Shown one piece after another: positions 39,315-48,645 of a stretch of DNA of 64,000 nt; positions within the stretch are counted from its first letter, which is position 1; each line of letters begins with the position of its first letter. Below the pieces are notes generated by a model. The model searched no databases. It was not told the origin of the DNA and saw nothing but the letters and a program-made list of their open reading frames with translations. The stretch is from NCBI GenBank assembly GCA_016716635.1, contig JADJVZ010000014.1, positions 1 through 64,000 on the forward strand, given 5' to 3'. A program made the position numbers and the translations under genes. Source of the DNA: Micropruina sp. (GTDB taxonomy: Bacteria > Actinomycetota > Actinomycetes > Propionibacteriales > Propionibacteriaceae).

Positions 39315-40383
39315 CCGCCTCGGCGAAACCCGGCAGGATCACGTCGCGGATCAGCGCCTGACGCACCTCGAAGTCGACGAACGCCCCCTTGGCGGCGTTG
39401 AGAGTGAAGGCCCGCAACTCAGGCAACCCATAGCCGAAGGCCTCACAGAGGTGCGCGAACTCCTCGCTCAAGGTCGTCCGGCTCATCAGCCGGTTGTCGC
39501 AGCTGACGGTCGTCCGGAAGCCCAGACGGAACAACAGGTCGATCGGATGCTCGGCGTAACTGGCGCAAATGCCCGTCATGAGGTTCGACGTGGGGCACAG
39601 CTCCAGCGTGATCCGCTGATCCCGGACGAACCGTGCCAGATCGCCCAACTGCACGCCATCGGGGGTCTCGGTCAGGTCCTCCACGAGCCTGGCGCCGTGC
39701 CCTAGCCGGGCGGCCCCACACACCTGCACGGCCTCCCAGATGGACGGCAGGCCGAAGGCCTCCCCCGCATGGATGGTGTAGGCGACGTTGTGCTGGCGCA
39801 GGTAGGTGAAGGCCTCGAGGAAGCGCGAGGGCGGGAAGCCGTCTTCGGCCCCCGCGATGTCGAATCCACAGACGGAATCGTGGCGGTACGCGACCACAAG
39901 CTCGGCGATGTCGAGGCTGGGCTCGTCCATCCGCATCGAGGTGAGAATCTGGCGCGCTTCGATCGGACGTCCGAGCGCGACACAAGCAGCCATACCCTCG
40001 TCCAGGCCGTCACGGACGGCCTCCACGGCTTGGACCAGGGTCATGCCCTCACTGAGGTGCTGGGTGGGCGCCCAGCGGGCCTCGGCGTACACCACGCCGT
40101 CGGCGGCCTGGTCGAGGACGAACTCGCGCGCCACCCGCCGCAGGTTCTCGGGGGTCTGCATGACGGCCAGGGTGTGGACGAATGTCTCGAGGTACGACAC
40201 CAACGAGCCGGAGTTGGCCTGGTCGTAGAACCAGTCAGCCAGGCCTTCAGGTGACGAGGCGGGCAGCGGGTGCCCGATCTCCAGCGACAGCTCCCACACC
40301 GTGCTCGCCCGCACTCCCCCGTCGAGGTGGTCGTGCAAGGCGACTTTGGGCAAGGCACGGATCTCGTCCAGGGTGAGGCTCAT
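39304..40383 (-). CDS. add: Adenosine deaminase
   Basis: It converts adenosine and deoxyadenosine to inosine and deoxyinosine. The 359-residue protein has the zinc-binding start LHDHLDGG (His-x-His), THAGEAFG-like motif as IHAGEAFG, the LGHGARL motif and CPTSN, and a late aspartate in TVSCDNRLMS, where many homologues read NTDDP. It is the last gene of the nucleoside operon, overlapping cdd by four bases, and ends 11 bp inside the convergent small membrane gene. Confidence 0.92.
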   Translation of the reverse strand: MSLTLDEIRALPKVALHDHLDGGVRASTVWELSLEIGHPLPASSPEGLADWFYDQANSGSLVSYLETFVHTLAVMQTPENLRRVAREFVLDQAADGVVYAEARWAPTQHLSEGMTLVQAVEAVRDGLDEGMAACVALGRPIEARQILTSMRMDEPSLDIAELVVAYRHDSVCGFDIAGAEDGFPPSRFLEAFTYLRQHNVAYTIHAGEAFGLPSIWEAVQVCGAARLGHGARLVEDLTETPDGVQLGDLARFVRDQRITLELCPTSNLMTGICASYAEHPIDLLFRLGFRTTVSCDNRLMSRTTLSEEFAHLCEAFGYGLPELRAFTLNAAKGAFVDFEVRQALIRDVILPGFAEAATS

Positions 40384-40781
40384 GTGCCGGTCACCGCCGT
40401 GATGTCATTGACGTCAAACGCCTGGGGAAGGACCTCTGTCATGGGCTGGATCCCCTTCGGGGTCTCGAGTAACAAATCGGGCCCGCCATGTTCCCACAAC
40501 AGCTGCCGACACCGCCCACAGGGCATCAACGGATCACCGTTCTCATTCACGCAGGCGAACGCCACCAAGCGGCCACCGCCACCCGCCACGAGTTGCGAGA
40601 TGACGCCGCATTCGGCGCACAGCGCCACCCCGTAAGCAGCATTCTCGACGTTGCAGCCGGACACGATGCGCCCGTCGTCCACCAGCGCCGCCGCGCCGAC
40701 CGGGAAGTGTGAGTAGGGGGCGTAGGCTCGCCCAGTCATCCGCTGCGCCTCGCGGCGCAACGCTTCCCAATCGATGCTCAC
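40380..40781 (-). CDS. cdd: Cytidine deaminase
   Basis: It deaminates cytidine and deoxycytidine to uridine and deoxyuridine. The 133-residue product has GRAYAPYSHFPVGAA, SGCNVENAAYG, the catalytic zinc triad CAE (in VALCAECGV) and PCGRCRQLL, and matches the usual length of the tetrameric enzyme. Overlaps both neighbours by four bases (ATGA), so it is translationally coupled within the nucleoside importer operon. Confidence 0.94.
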   Translation of the reverse strand: MSIDWEALRREAQRMTGRAYAPYSHFPVGAAALVDDGRIVSGCNVENAAYGVALCAECGVISQLVAGGGGRLVAFACVNENGDPLMPCGRCRQLLWEHGGPDLLLETPKGIQPMTEVLPQAFDVNDITAVTGT

Positions 40782-42046
40782 TTGGCCTCGCCCTTGCGGT
40801 ACACCTGCCCGTCGGCGGCGGGCATTCGCAGCCGTTGCGACGCGAAGACCAGCACCAACAAGGTGGCGACGTAGGGCGTCATCGCGGTGAACTCGGCGGG
40901 GACCTGTGCCGACAAGGCGAACCAGGCAAATACCAGGATGGCCATGATGATGCGGGCCACGCCCACGATGGGCTTACCGTTCTTGCGTCGCCACAGCGAC
41001 CACGCGCCCCAGACCGCCAAAACCACGGCCAGCGGCAGCAAGAAGGCGTGGATCACGTCGCCGCCGCCGCGCAGCTGAATGGCGTCGGTGTAGCCGAACA
41101 GCATGGCGCCGGCGGCCAAGCCACCCGGGCGCCAGTTGCCGAAGATCATGGCGGCAAGGCCGATGTAGCCCCGTCCGCCGGTCTGGCCTTCGCGGTACAG
41201 GTTGGACGCCACCAGGGTCAGGAAGCCGCCAGCGAGACCGGCCAGCCCGCCGGAGATCAGCACACCCCAGTACTTCATCCGAATGACGTTGACACCCAGC
41301 GTCTCGGCTGCCTGCGGCGCCTCACCGCACGACCGCAGCCGCAACCCGAAGGTCGTGCGCCACAGGATCCACCAGGAGAGGACGACCAGTGCCACCGCGA
41401 TGAGGGTGAGCGCGTTGATGTTCGTCGTCAAGGCCCGGACGATGCCCGCCAGGTCGGCGATGAGCCACCAGTGCGTCTTCTCTACCGCCAACAAGGCGTC
41501 GCCGACCCCGGGGATGCTGAAGAAGGGTAGCTGCGTCAGGGGCGGCGATTGCGTCGGGCCTCCGCCTTCGAGGCCCGTGAAGGTCCGGACGGCGAGGTAC
41601 GCGCTGGCGCCCGCGCCGAGGAGGTTGATGGCGACACCGGAAACGATGTGATCGACCCCGAAGGTGACCGTCGCCAAGGCATGGACGGACCCGGCGAGGA
41701 CGCCGACGGCGACCGCGCCCAGGATGCCCGCCCACGGACCGTAGTGGTAGCCGAAGAAGGCCGCCCCCCAGGTGCCGAGCATCATCATGCCTTCCAGGCC
41801 GATGTTGACGACGCCAGCCCGCTCCGACCACAGGCCGCCCAGGCCCGCGAGCATCAGCGGCATCGCGAGCCCGATCGCCGCGGTGAGGGCGCCGGAGGAA
41901 TCTATGTCGTTGGCGCCGGTCAGCACCCGGACGGTCGCCAGCACCAGGATGGAGCCGCCGATGATGAGGGGCCACCACCACATCGACTGCCTCAGCGACT
42001 TCTTCTTCTGGGCCACCGGAGCGGTCGCCGTCTGCGTCGTGCTCAT
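40778..42046 (-). CDS. Nucleoside ABC importer, permease (BmpC/NupQ type)
   Basis: A 422-residue membrane protein of the RbsC-like permease family that handles nucleosides with BMP-type binding proteins. A hydrophilic N-terminus (TQTATAPVAQKKKSLRQSMW) is followed by about ten hydrophobic segments, with GVVNIGLEGMMMLGTWGAAF and GLRLRSCGEAPQAAETLGVN, landmarks of this subfamily. It is the second permease in the operon bmp-ATPase-permease-permease-cdd-add. Confidence 0.9.
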   Translation of the reverse strand: MSTTQTATAPVAQKKKSLRQSMWWWPLIIGGSILVLATVRVLTGANDIDSSGALTAAIGLAMPLMLAGLGGLWSERAGVVNIGLEGMMMLGTWGAAFFGYHYGPWAGILGAVAVGVLAGSVHALATVTFGVDHIVSGVAINLLGAGASAYLAVRTFTGLEGGGPTQSPPLTQLPFFSIPGVGDALLAVEKTHWWLIADLAGIVRALTTNINALTLIAVALVVLSWWILWRTTFGLRLRSCGEAPQAAETLGVNVIRMKYWGVLISGGLAGLAGGFLTLVASNLYREGQTGGRGYIGLAAMIFGNWRPGGLAAGAMLFGYTDAIQLRGGGDVIHAFLLPLAVVLAVWGAWSLWRRKNGKPIVGVARIIMAILVFAWFALSAQVPAEFTAMTPYVATLLVLVFASQRLRMPAADGQVYRKGEAK

Positions 42047-43158
42047 GCTGCGACCGCCTTCGTCTCGGGCGCCTTCAGCGCGCCGGTTTCTTTACCGACT
42101 GTGCGTTCGTCCATGCGGAGTTTCGCGCGTCTGGCGAGTTCGTAGGCGATGACCACGGAGAGGACGATGATGCCCTGAATGATGAGCACCAGGCGGTCGG
42201 AAACGCCGGCGCCGATCTGGAGCCCGTTGGAGAGCTGATCGAGGTACCCCCACAAGATGGCCGCGAAGGCCATGCCGATAGGGTTGTTGCGGCCCAGCAA
42301 GGCGACGGCCAGTCCCGCGAAACCGAGTCCGGCTTGCACCGTGTCGCCGTAGTGGAAGTCCTGCCCGAACAGCAGTGGCATGCCGACCAGCCCCGCGAGG
42401 GCACCAGAGATGCCCATCGAAATCACGAGCATGCGCTTGACGTTCACGCCCGAGGCCACGGCGGCTGTCTCCGACGCTCCGGCAGCCCGCAGGTCGTAGC
42501 CGAACCGAGTCTTGTTGATGACGAACCAATACCCCACGCCGACGATGATCGCCAGGACGATGAGCCCGTAGATCTTGTTGGGCGTCCCGAGCCAGTCCAC
42601 AGAAATGCCAGGGACGTGGGAGTCAGCCGGGATGTTCCGAGTGTTCGTCGCGTTGGAGCCCTCCACCTTCACGGCAGTCATCTTGAGGAAGTAGGCCACC
42701 AGGTATGTGGCGATGTAGTTCAGCATGATCGTGCTGATGACCTCGCTGACCCCCCGCCAGACCTTGAGCAAGCCAGCGATGAGGGCCCACAGCGCCGAGC
42801 AGACCATGGCTATCAGAATCGACACGATGATGTTCAGCCAGCCAGGAAGGAATCCCTGCCCGGCGAAGACCGCGGCCGCGAACGAAGCCACCCGGTATTG
42901 GCCGTCGACGCCGATGTTGAACAGGTTCATCCGGAAGCCGACGGCGACCGCGACGGCCGACAAATACAAGATCGCGGCCTCATTGATGATCTGGACGATC
43001 TGTCGGGGTAGGGGCACCTTGAGCAGCACTCGCCAGACGTCACCAACGGGGTCCCCTGCGACGACCAACATCAACGTGGTGATGAGGAGGGAGACCGCGA
43101 TGGCGAGCACCGGGGCGGCCACGCTGATGGCGACGCGACGCCAATCGAAGGTTTTCAC
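42043..43158 (-). CDS. Nucleoside ABC importer, permease (BmpB/NupP type)
   Basis: A 371-residue partner permease. It starts with MKTFDWRRVAISVAAPVLAI, has FRMNLFNIGVDGQYRVASFA, STIMLNYIATYLVAYF, RFGYDLRAAGASETAAVASG and GFAGLAVALLGRNNPIGMA, standard for nucleoside-type permeases. ATGA overlaps on both sides join it to the ATPase upstream and to the second permease downstream. Confidence 0.9.
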   Translation of the reverse strand: MKTFDWRRVAISVAAPVLAIAVSLLITTLMLVVAGDPVGDVWRVLLKVPLPRQIVQIINEAAILYLSAVAVAVGFRMNLFNIGVDGQYRVASFAAAVFAGQGFLPGWLNIIVSILIAMVCSALWALIAGLLKVWRGVSEVISTIMLNYIATYLVAYFLKMTAVKVEGSNATNTRNIPADSHVPGISVDWLGTPNKIYGLIVLAIIVGVGYWFVINKTRFGYDLRAAGASETAAVASGVNVKRMLVISMGISGALAGLVGMPLLFGQDFHYGDTVQAGLGFAGLAVALLGRNNPIGMAFAAILWGYLDQLSNGLQIGAGVSDRLVLIIQGIIVLSVVIAYELARRAKLRMDERTVGKETGALKAPETKAVAA

Positions 43159-44729
43159 GCCAGTTCCTCCTGGTCGGTGGGAGCTGACGAACCGTCCGCG
43201 CCCGTCATGGCGGCTCCGAGTTCTTCGCGGGTCACGGTGTCGGGGTCGAAGGTGCCGGACAACCGTCCGCGCAGGATCACGCGGATGGTGTCGGAGAGCC
43301 CGACGAGTTCTTCCAAGTCCGCAGAGATCAGCAGCACGCCTAGGCCGGCTCGGCGGGCGTGTTTGATGAGGTCCCAGATCGAGGACTGCGCGCCGACGTC
43401 CACCCCTCGGGTCGGATGCGCGGCGATGAGCACCTTCGGCTGATGGCTCATCTCGCGCCCGACGATCAGCTTCTGCTGGTTGCCGCCGGACAATGAACCG
43501 GCGCTCACGAAGATCGACGGCGTCCGCACGTCGAACTCCTGCACGATGCGTCGAGTGTCGGCCTGGGCGGCCCAGGCGTCGATGAGCCAGCCCTTGACGT
43601 TCGGGCGCTCGGTCTGATGCCCCAGCATGCGGTTCTCCCAGAGGGAGGATTCCAGGAGCAGGCCGTGGCGATGGCGGTCCTCGGGAATGTAACCCACCCC
43701 CGATGCGCGGATCTCGCGGACGGGCAGTCCGGTGATGTCGCGTCCGAGAAGACCCACCGTGCCGGACGTCGGCTCGCGCATGCCCATGATGACCTCGACC
43801 AACTCGGCTTGACCGTTGCCTTCGACCCCCGCGATGCCCAGGATCTCGCCCGCGTGAATGTCGAGATTGACGTCGTCCAACAGCGGTCGTCGGCCCGGCC
43901 CGCCGGACAGGGTCAGCCCCCGCACCTTCAACAGCACTCGATCGGTCACCGTCGACTCTTCGGTCTGGGGGTTGGGCAGCGCCGAGCCGACCATGAGTTC
44001 GGCGAGTTGGCGAGCATTGACCGTGTGGGGATCAACGGCGGCCACCGTGGTGCCGCGGCGGATCACCGTGATGTCGTCGGCCACCGAGAGCACTTCGTCC
44101 AACTTGTGCGAGATGAAGATGACCGTGAGCCCCTCAGCCTTGAGGCCCTCTAGATTCCTGAAGAGTTCCGTGACCTCCTGCGGCACCAGGACGGCCGTGG
44201 GCTCGTCCAAGATGAGGATTTTGGCCCCGCGGTAAAGCACCTTGAGGATTTCGATGCGCTGGCGGGCACCGACGCCCAGCTCGGCAACCAAGGCGTCGGG
44301 ATCGACGTCGAGGCCATACGCGTGGGAAATCTGGCGGATCTTGTTGCGCGCGGTGTCACCGATGCCGTGAAGCTTCTCGGCGCCGAGCACCACGTTCTCC
44401 AACACGGTGAAGTTGTCAGCCAGCATGAAGTGCTGGAACACCATGCCGATGCCCAGCTTGATGGCCTCGGTGGGCGTCTTCATCACGACCTGCTGGCCGT
44501 TGATCGTGATCGTTCCCTCGTCGGGCTGCTGGACGCCGTACAGGATCTTCATGAGCGTCGACTTGCCGGCACCGTTCTCGCCCACGATGGCATGAATCGT
44601 GCCGCGGCGGACCTTCAACTTAATGTTCTTGTTCGCCACCACGCCGACGAAGCGTTTGGTGATGCCGTGAAGTTCGACGGCGAGATCGGCCGTGGGTGTT
44701 GCCCCGGATCGATCAGCTTGGGTGACCAC
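43155..44729 (-). CDS. Nucleoside ABC importer, double ATPase (NupO type)
   Basis: The ATPase carries two nucleotide-binding halves. The first has Walker A GENGAGKSTLMK, a signature ELGVGARQRIEILK and Walker B ILILDEPTA; the second has a degenerate Walker A (AGVEGNGQAEL), signature LSGGNQQKLIVGRE and VLIAAHPTRGVDVG, the usual asymmetric pattern in sugar and nucleoside importers. I chose the GTG at 44729 (VVTQADRSG), which has GGAGCGG upstream; the open frame to 44834 runs through the intercistronic hairpin. It follows the binding-protein gene after a hairpin gap of about 160 bp. Confidence 0.88.
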   Translation of the reverse strand: MVTQADRSGATPTADLAVELHGITKRFVGVVANKNIKLKVRRGTIHAIVGENGAGKSTLMKILYGVQQPDEGTITINGQQVVMKTPTEAIKLGIGMVFQHFMLADNFTVLENVVLGAEKLHGIGDTARNKIRQISHAYGLDVDPDALVAELGVGARQRIEILKVLYRGAKILILDEPTAVLVPQEVTELFRNLEGLKAEGLTVIFISHKLDEVLSVADDITVIRRGTTVAAVDPHTVNARQLAELMVGSALPNPQTEESTVTDRVLLKVRGLTLSGGPGRRPLLDDVNLDIHAGEILGIAGVEGNGQAELVEVIMGMREPTSGTVGLLGRDITGLPVREIRASGVGYIPEDRHRHGLLLESSLWENRMLGHQTERPNVKGWLIDAWAAQADTRRIVQEFDVRTPSIFVSAGSLSGGNQQKLIVGREMSHQPKVLIAAHPTRGVDVGAQSSIWDLIKHARRAGLGVLLISADLEELVGLSDTIRVILRGRLSGTFDPDTVTREELGAAMTGADGSSAPTDQEELA

Positions 44730-44810
44730 GCTGGTAATGTGCCCGCTCCTTTGCCGGCGCCTCGCAGCGAGCTGCGGGGCGAGTTGTGTTGTCACTGTAG
44801 TGAAAGCGAA

Positions 44811-44842
44811 CGGCTCGGGCGAGGTTACCCTCACCCGAGCCG
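44811..44842 (-). terminator. Intercistronic hairpin between binding protein and ATPase genes
   Basis: Long GC-rich arms CGGCTCGGG-GAGG and CCTC-CCCGAGCCG (one mismatch) close on a four-base loop. There is no T-run. It probably reduces read-through or protects the binding-protein mRNA, giving more binding protein than transporter, as in many ABC importer operons. Confidence 0.65.
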
Positions 44843-44889
44843 CATCATGTCTTACGAGGCGACGAGTTCACACCCGAAGCGCCCCAAAA

Positions 44890-45927
44890 TCACTTGGCCG
44901 GAACCGTGATCTTGCCGTCGATGATCTGCTGCTTGAAGTCATCGAGCTTGGTCTTGATGTCGTCGACCTTGCCGCCGGTGGTGGCGTAGTCCACGCCGCC
45001 GGACTTGAGGTCGAACGTCTTCACGCCAGCCGTGAAGCTGCCCTTGACGACCGAGTTGATGAAGTCGTAGACACCAACGTTGACCTTCTTCAGCATGGAG
45101 GTCAGGATGACGCTGCGCACATCGGCCGCTGCGGTGAGGGCCTGGTCGGCGTCAACACCGATGGCCAGCTTGCCGGCCGCCTTCGCCGCGGTGAACACGC
45201 CGCCGCCGGAACCGCCGGCTGCGTGGTAAACGATGTCGGCACCGTTTTGGTACATGCCCTCAGCGGCAGTCTTGCCCTTGTCGACCGAGGCGAAACCGGA
45301 GAAGTCCGGCGGCTGGGTCAGGTACTTGACGTCGATCTTGATGTCGGCCTTGACCTTCTGAGCGCCCGCCGCGAAGCCCGCGTAGAACTTCTTGATGAGG
45401 TCGGTCTCGACGCCACCCACGAAGCCGATGTGGCCCGTCGTGGACTTGAGTGCCGCGGCCGCGCCGACGAGGAAGGAGCCCTCGTTCTCGGCGAACACGA
45501 TGTTCTCGATGTTGGACCCCTTGGAGGCGTCCGAGGCATCGTCAACGATGGCGAACTTGGCGTTCGGGTTGGCCTTCGCGGCCGCACCGACGGCGTTCGC
45601 GTAAGCGAAACCGACGGCCACGATGTTGGTGTAGCCGGCGTCGACGAGCTGCTGGAGGCGCTCTTGCTTGTTGGCGTCGGACTCACCGTTGGCGGCCGAA
45701 GCCTCCTTGGTCTCGACACCGAGGTCGGCCTTGGCCTTATCAAGACCCGCTGCTGCGGAGTCATTGAAGGACTGGTCACCACGGCCACCCACGTCGTAGG
45801 CCATCCCGACCTTGATGGCGGTCTTGGGCGCCGACGAACTGGTCGTCGTGGCGGTGGGGCTGCTGCAAGCGGTCAGAGCAAGCGCCGCTGCCGTTGCCGC
45901 GATAGCGATCTTCATCACCTGTCGCAC
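44890..45927 (-). CDS. BMP-family nucleoside-binding lipoprotein
   Basis: The binding protein of the nucleoside importer. It starts VRQVMKIAIAATAAALALTAC (lipobox LTAC), then a Ser/Thr linker and the BMP/PnrA fold text KVGMAYDVGGRGDQSFNDSA, AVGFAYANAVGAAA, FAIVDDASD, VAFAENEGSFLVG-like (IVFAENEGSFLVG) and GGVETDLIKKFYAGF, ending VDADQALTAAADVRSVILTS. I chose the GTG at 45927, preceded by AAAGGAG five bases upstream, over the longer open frame to 45957. It is the first gene of the operon and divergent from yjjI. Confidence 0.92.
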   Translation of the reverse strand: MRQVMKIAIAATAAALALTACSSPTATTTSSSAPKTAIKVGMAYDVGGRGDQSFNDSAAAGLDKAKADLGVETKEASAANGESDANKQERLQQLVDAGYTNIVAVGFAYANAVGAAAKANPNAKFAIVDDASDASKGSNIENIVFAENEGSFLVGAAAALKSTTGHIGFVGGVETDLIKKFYAGFAAGAQKVKADIKIDVKYLTQPPDFSGFASVDKGKTAAEGMYQNGADIVYHAAGGSGGGVFTAAKAAGKLAIGVDADQALTAAADVRSVILTSMLKKVNVGVYDFINSVVKGSFTAGVKTFDLKSGGVDYATTGGKVDDIKTKLDDFKQQIIDGKITVPAK

Positions 45928-46023
45928 GGATTCTCCTTTACGGACTTCTGGCGCCATTCAGCGCTGAACAACGCGACTCTAGCGAACCTCTGACGCCTGG
46001 CGAACGTGGCGACGAGGCCCCGG

Positions 46024-46058
46024 GGTAACTGTTACCTAAACGCAAACCTGCTTAGCAT
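46024..46058 (+). promoter_or_regulatory. yjjI promoter with palindromic operator
   Basis: -35 TGTTAC (46030-46035), a 17-base spacer and -10 TAGCAT (46053-46058), six bases before the yjjI ATG, again suggesting a leaderless mRNA. The perfect palindrome GGTAACTGTTACC (46024-46036) overlaps the -35 box and is a candidate operator; the regulator is not known. Confidence 0.5.
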
Positions 46059-46064
46059 GGGCTT

Positions 46065-47622
46065 ATGGATACCGAGAGCTTCCTCAGCGAGGCAGAAGCC
46101 ATCGTGACGAGCGCGACCCTGGGCTACGACCAGAAGATTCGACGCCTGGCAGGCCTCGCCGTGAGCGCCCTCCCCCTACCCCGAGCTTTCTCCCGCGTGC
46201 GCCGCAGCCTTGGAGTCTCGCGTCATCTGCGACATGTACGAGGGCAATCGTCCGTTCACGCCCCGCTATGTGCTGCCCGACTATGCGTTGGCGCTGAGGC
46301 AGGGCGTCCGCTACCTCGAGCTGGAACCGCCCACCGACCTGGACGGCGCGCTGACCTTCCTCACCTGCCTCTGCAGCCAGGTGCCCTCGGTGACGACCTA
46401 CCCCGTCTACCTCGGCGATCTGGACGCCCTGCTGGAGCCGTACGTCCCCGCAGAGCTCTCGGATGAGGAACTGGACGCCAAGCTCCGCCGGTTCTGGATT
46501 CAGCTGGACCGGCTCGTGCCCGACGCCTTCGCGCACCTCAATGTGGGACCTAGCGACGGACGGGTGATCCGCGCCATTTGGCGCGTCGAGCGCAGTACCC
46601 CGCAGACAGTTCCGAACATCACCTTCAAGGTCGACCCGGCGCTCACCCCCGACGATCTGATCGCCGACGCCGTGCGCACCGTGTTCGTGACCGGCAAGCC
46701 GCATTTCGTCAATCATCCGATGATGACGGCCGATCATCCGGGCGGCTACGCGGCCGTGAGCTGCTACAACTCGCTCAAGATTGGCGGCGGTGCCCACACC
46801 CTCGTCCGGATCAACCTCGCCAAGGCGGCCGATCTCCACGACGGTGGCCTGGATTCGTTCCTGGCCGAGGCCCTGCCGCTGCTCGTCGAGCTGAACTCCG
46901 AGCTGATCGAGGCCCGCATCCGCAGCCTGGTCGAGACCCAAGGCTTCTTCCAGAGCAACTTCCTAGCCCTCGAAGGCCTCATCGACATCGATCGGTTCTC
47001 GGCGATGTTCGGCATCTTCGGCCTCGCCGAGTGTGTCAACAAGCTGATGGCCCGCGACGGCCATCCCGAGGCCACGTACGGGCATCACGATGCCGCCAAC
47101 GTCGCGTCCTATCGGATCACCGAACGCGTCGCCGAACTCGTCCGCAGCCGTCCGCAGCCCTACTGCCAAGGCGGCGACGGGTTCGCCTACCTGCACAGCC
47201 AAAGCGGCATCGACCTCGACCTGGACGCCACCGCCGGCACCCGCATCCCCGTGGGCGACGAGCCCGGCATGCGCGAACACATCACCGTCGTGGCGCCGCA
47301 CCACAAGCTGTTCCCGGCGGGCATCAGCGACATATTCCACGTCGATGACACGGTCAAGCGCAACCCCGAGGCGATGGTCGACATCATCCGCGGGGCGTTG
47401 GGCTTCGGCATGCGGGACTTCACGTTCAACCTCAACGACAACGAGTTCATCCGGATCACCGGCTACATGGTGCGCAAATCCGACCTGGTGAAGGACGACG
47501 CTCATGGTGCTCGGCACGCGTCCGACTACCTGGCCTCGACCGCTGAGATCAACCACACGGTGCTCACCCGCTGCCTGAAGCGGATCACCGCCGTCGAGTT
47601 GGATCCGCTCGTCTTTCGATGA
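46065..47622 (+). pseudogene. yjjI: YjjI-family glycyl radical enzyme, single frameshift
   Basis: An oxygen-sensitive enzyme of the pyruvate formate-lyase superfamily whose substrate is unsettled. The frame from ATG 46065 (MDTESFLSEAEAIVTSATLG) changes at the C-run 46179-46182 into the frame that reads SPACAAALESRVICDMYEGN and continues to 47622. Removing one C gives about 519 residues, the normal YjjI length. The conserved Cys is probably in AAVSCYNSLKIGGGAHTL (about residue 228); the glycyl radical site is the C-terminal FIRITGYMVRKSDL. Its activase gene yjjW begins 10 bp downstream. Because all motifs are intact, a consensus error is likelier than true loss. Confidence 0.85.
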
Positions 47623-47632
47623 ACGCTGCTTC

Positions 47633-48481
47633 ATGACCACGGGCCTGGTGACGGGCACGATCGAGTTCTCGGCCGTCGATGGTCCGGGCAATCGCTTCGT
47701 GACGTTCCTGCAGGGGTGCAACCTCGATTGCCTGGCCTGCCACAACCCGTACACGATCAACGTGTGCAACGACTGCGGGATCTGCGTGGAGGGCTGCCCG
47801 TCCGGCGCCTTGTCGCTGGTCGGCACCCGGGTCGCCTGGGATCCAACGGTGTGCCTTGGGTCGGACGCCTGCCTCACCGTCTGCCCGTACGACGCCACCC
47901 CGAAGGCGCGGACGATGACCCCGGCGCAGTTGGTGGATCTCGTCCGACCGGCCGCGCCCTTTTTGTCGGGCATCACCGTCTCGGGGGGCGAGGCCACGCA
48001 GCAGGCGGCGTTCGTGAGGGCGTTCTTCGAGGTCTTGCGCGATGATCCAGCGACGGCCGGGTTGACCCGATTCGTGGACACCAACGGCGATGCCCCCCAG
48101 GCAACCTGGGACCTGTTGGACCCCGTCATGGACGCGGCCATGGTGGACTTGAAGGCCCTTGACGCCGACCTGCACCGCCGCCTCACCGGGCATGGGAACG
48201 CGTTGATCCTCGATTCGATCCGGACTCTGGCAGCCCGCGGCCGACTGTATGAGGTGCGGCTGCTACTGGCGTCCGGGGTGAACGATTCCGACGACCTGCT
48301 GGCCCGGACCGGCGCCTTCCTGGCCGCCGTGGATCCGACGATGCGCGTGAAGGTGATCGGCTACCGTCCACACGGCGTCCGTCCGAGCCCGATCCCCCTA
48401 CTCGAGCCCACCGCCGAGCACCTCGCCCACTGCGCCACCGTGCTTGCCGGCACCGGCGACTTCAAGCTCGTCACCCTCTGA
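47633..48481 (+). CDS. yjjW: YjjW-family glycyl radical enzyme activase (radical SAM)
   Basis: A radical-SAM protein that installs the glycyl radical on YjjI. The 282-residue product has the start TGTIEFSAVDGPGNRFVTFL, the SAM-cluster motif CNLDCLACHN (CxxxCxxC, about residues 28-35), then an inserted ferredoxin-like pair of clusters (CNDCGICVEGCP; CLGSDACLTVCP) and the SGGEAT motif, followed by the (beta/alpha) barrel. The extra ferredoxin insert is typical of glycyl-radical activases. Its ATG lies 10 bp after yjjI. A hairpin-type repeat follows 58 bp after the stop. Confidence 0.92.
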   Translation: MTTGLVTGTIEFSAVDGPGNRFVTFLQGCNLDCLACHNPYTINVCNDCGICVEGCPSGALSLVGTRVAWDPTVCLGSDACLTVCPYDATPKARTMTPAQLVDLVRPAAPFLSGITVSGGEATQQAAFVRAFFEVLRDDPATAGLTRFVDTNGDAPQATWDLLDPVMDAAMVDLKALDADLHRRLTGHGNALILDSIRTLAARGRLYEVRLLLASGVNDSDDLLARTGAFLAAVDPTMRVKVIGYRPHGVRPSPIPLLEPTAEHLAHCATVLAGTGDFKLVTL

Positions 48482-48538
48482 CCCCCAGCACCCCGTGGGG
48501 GGAGCCACCCGCCCGCCTCCCTCCCCTCCCTCATCCCG

Positions 48539-48606
48539 ACCTTGCTTGCGTTTGTGGTCCTTGCTTGCGCTATATCGGCAGCAAGGACGACTTACGCAAG
48601 CAAGGT
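48539..48606. repeat. Hairpin repeat R1, 3' side of DUF559 cassette 1
   Basis: A nested palindrome: outer arms ACCTTGCTTGCGT / ACGCAAGCAAGGT are perfect over 13 bp; inner arms TCCTTGCTTGC / GCAGCAAGGA lie inside them around GCTATATCG. A pyrimidine-rich tract lies on its left and a purine-rich tract on its right. It begins 58 bp after yjjW and ends 39 bp before the DUF559 stop. The same hairpin, same orientation, is found at the other end of this gene (R2). Confidence 0.85.
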
Positions 48607-48645
48607 GGAAAGAAGAGGGCGTAGGCGCGAATATCGAGGGACACG

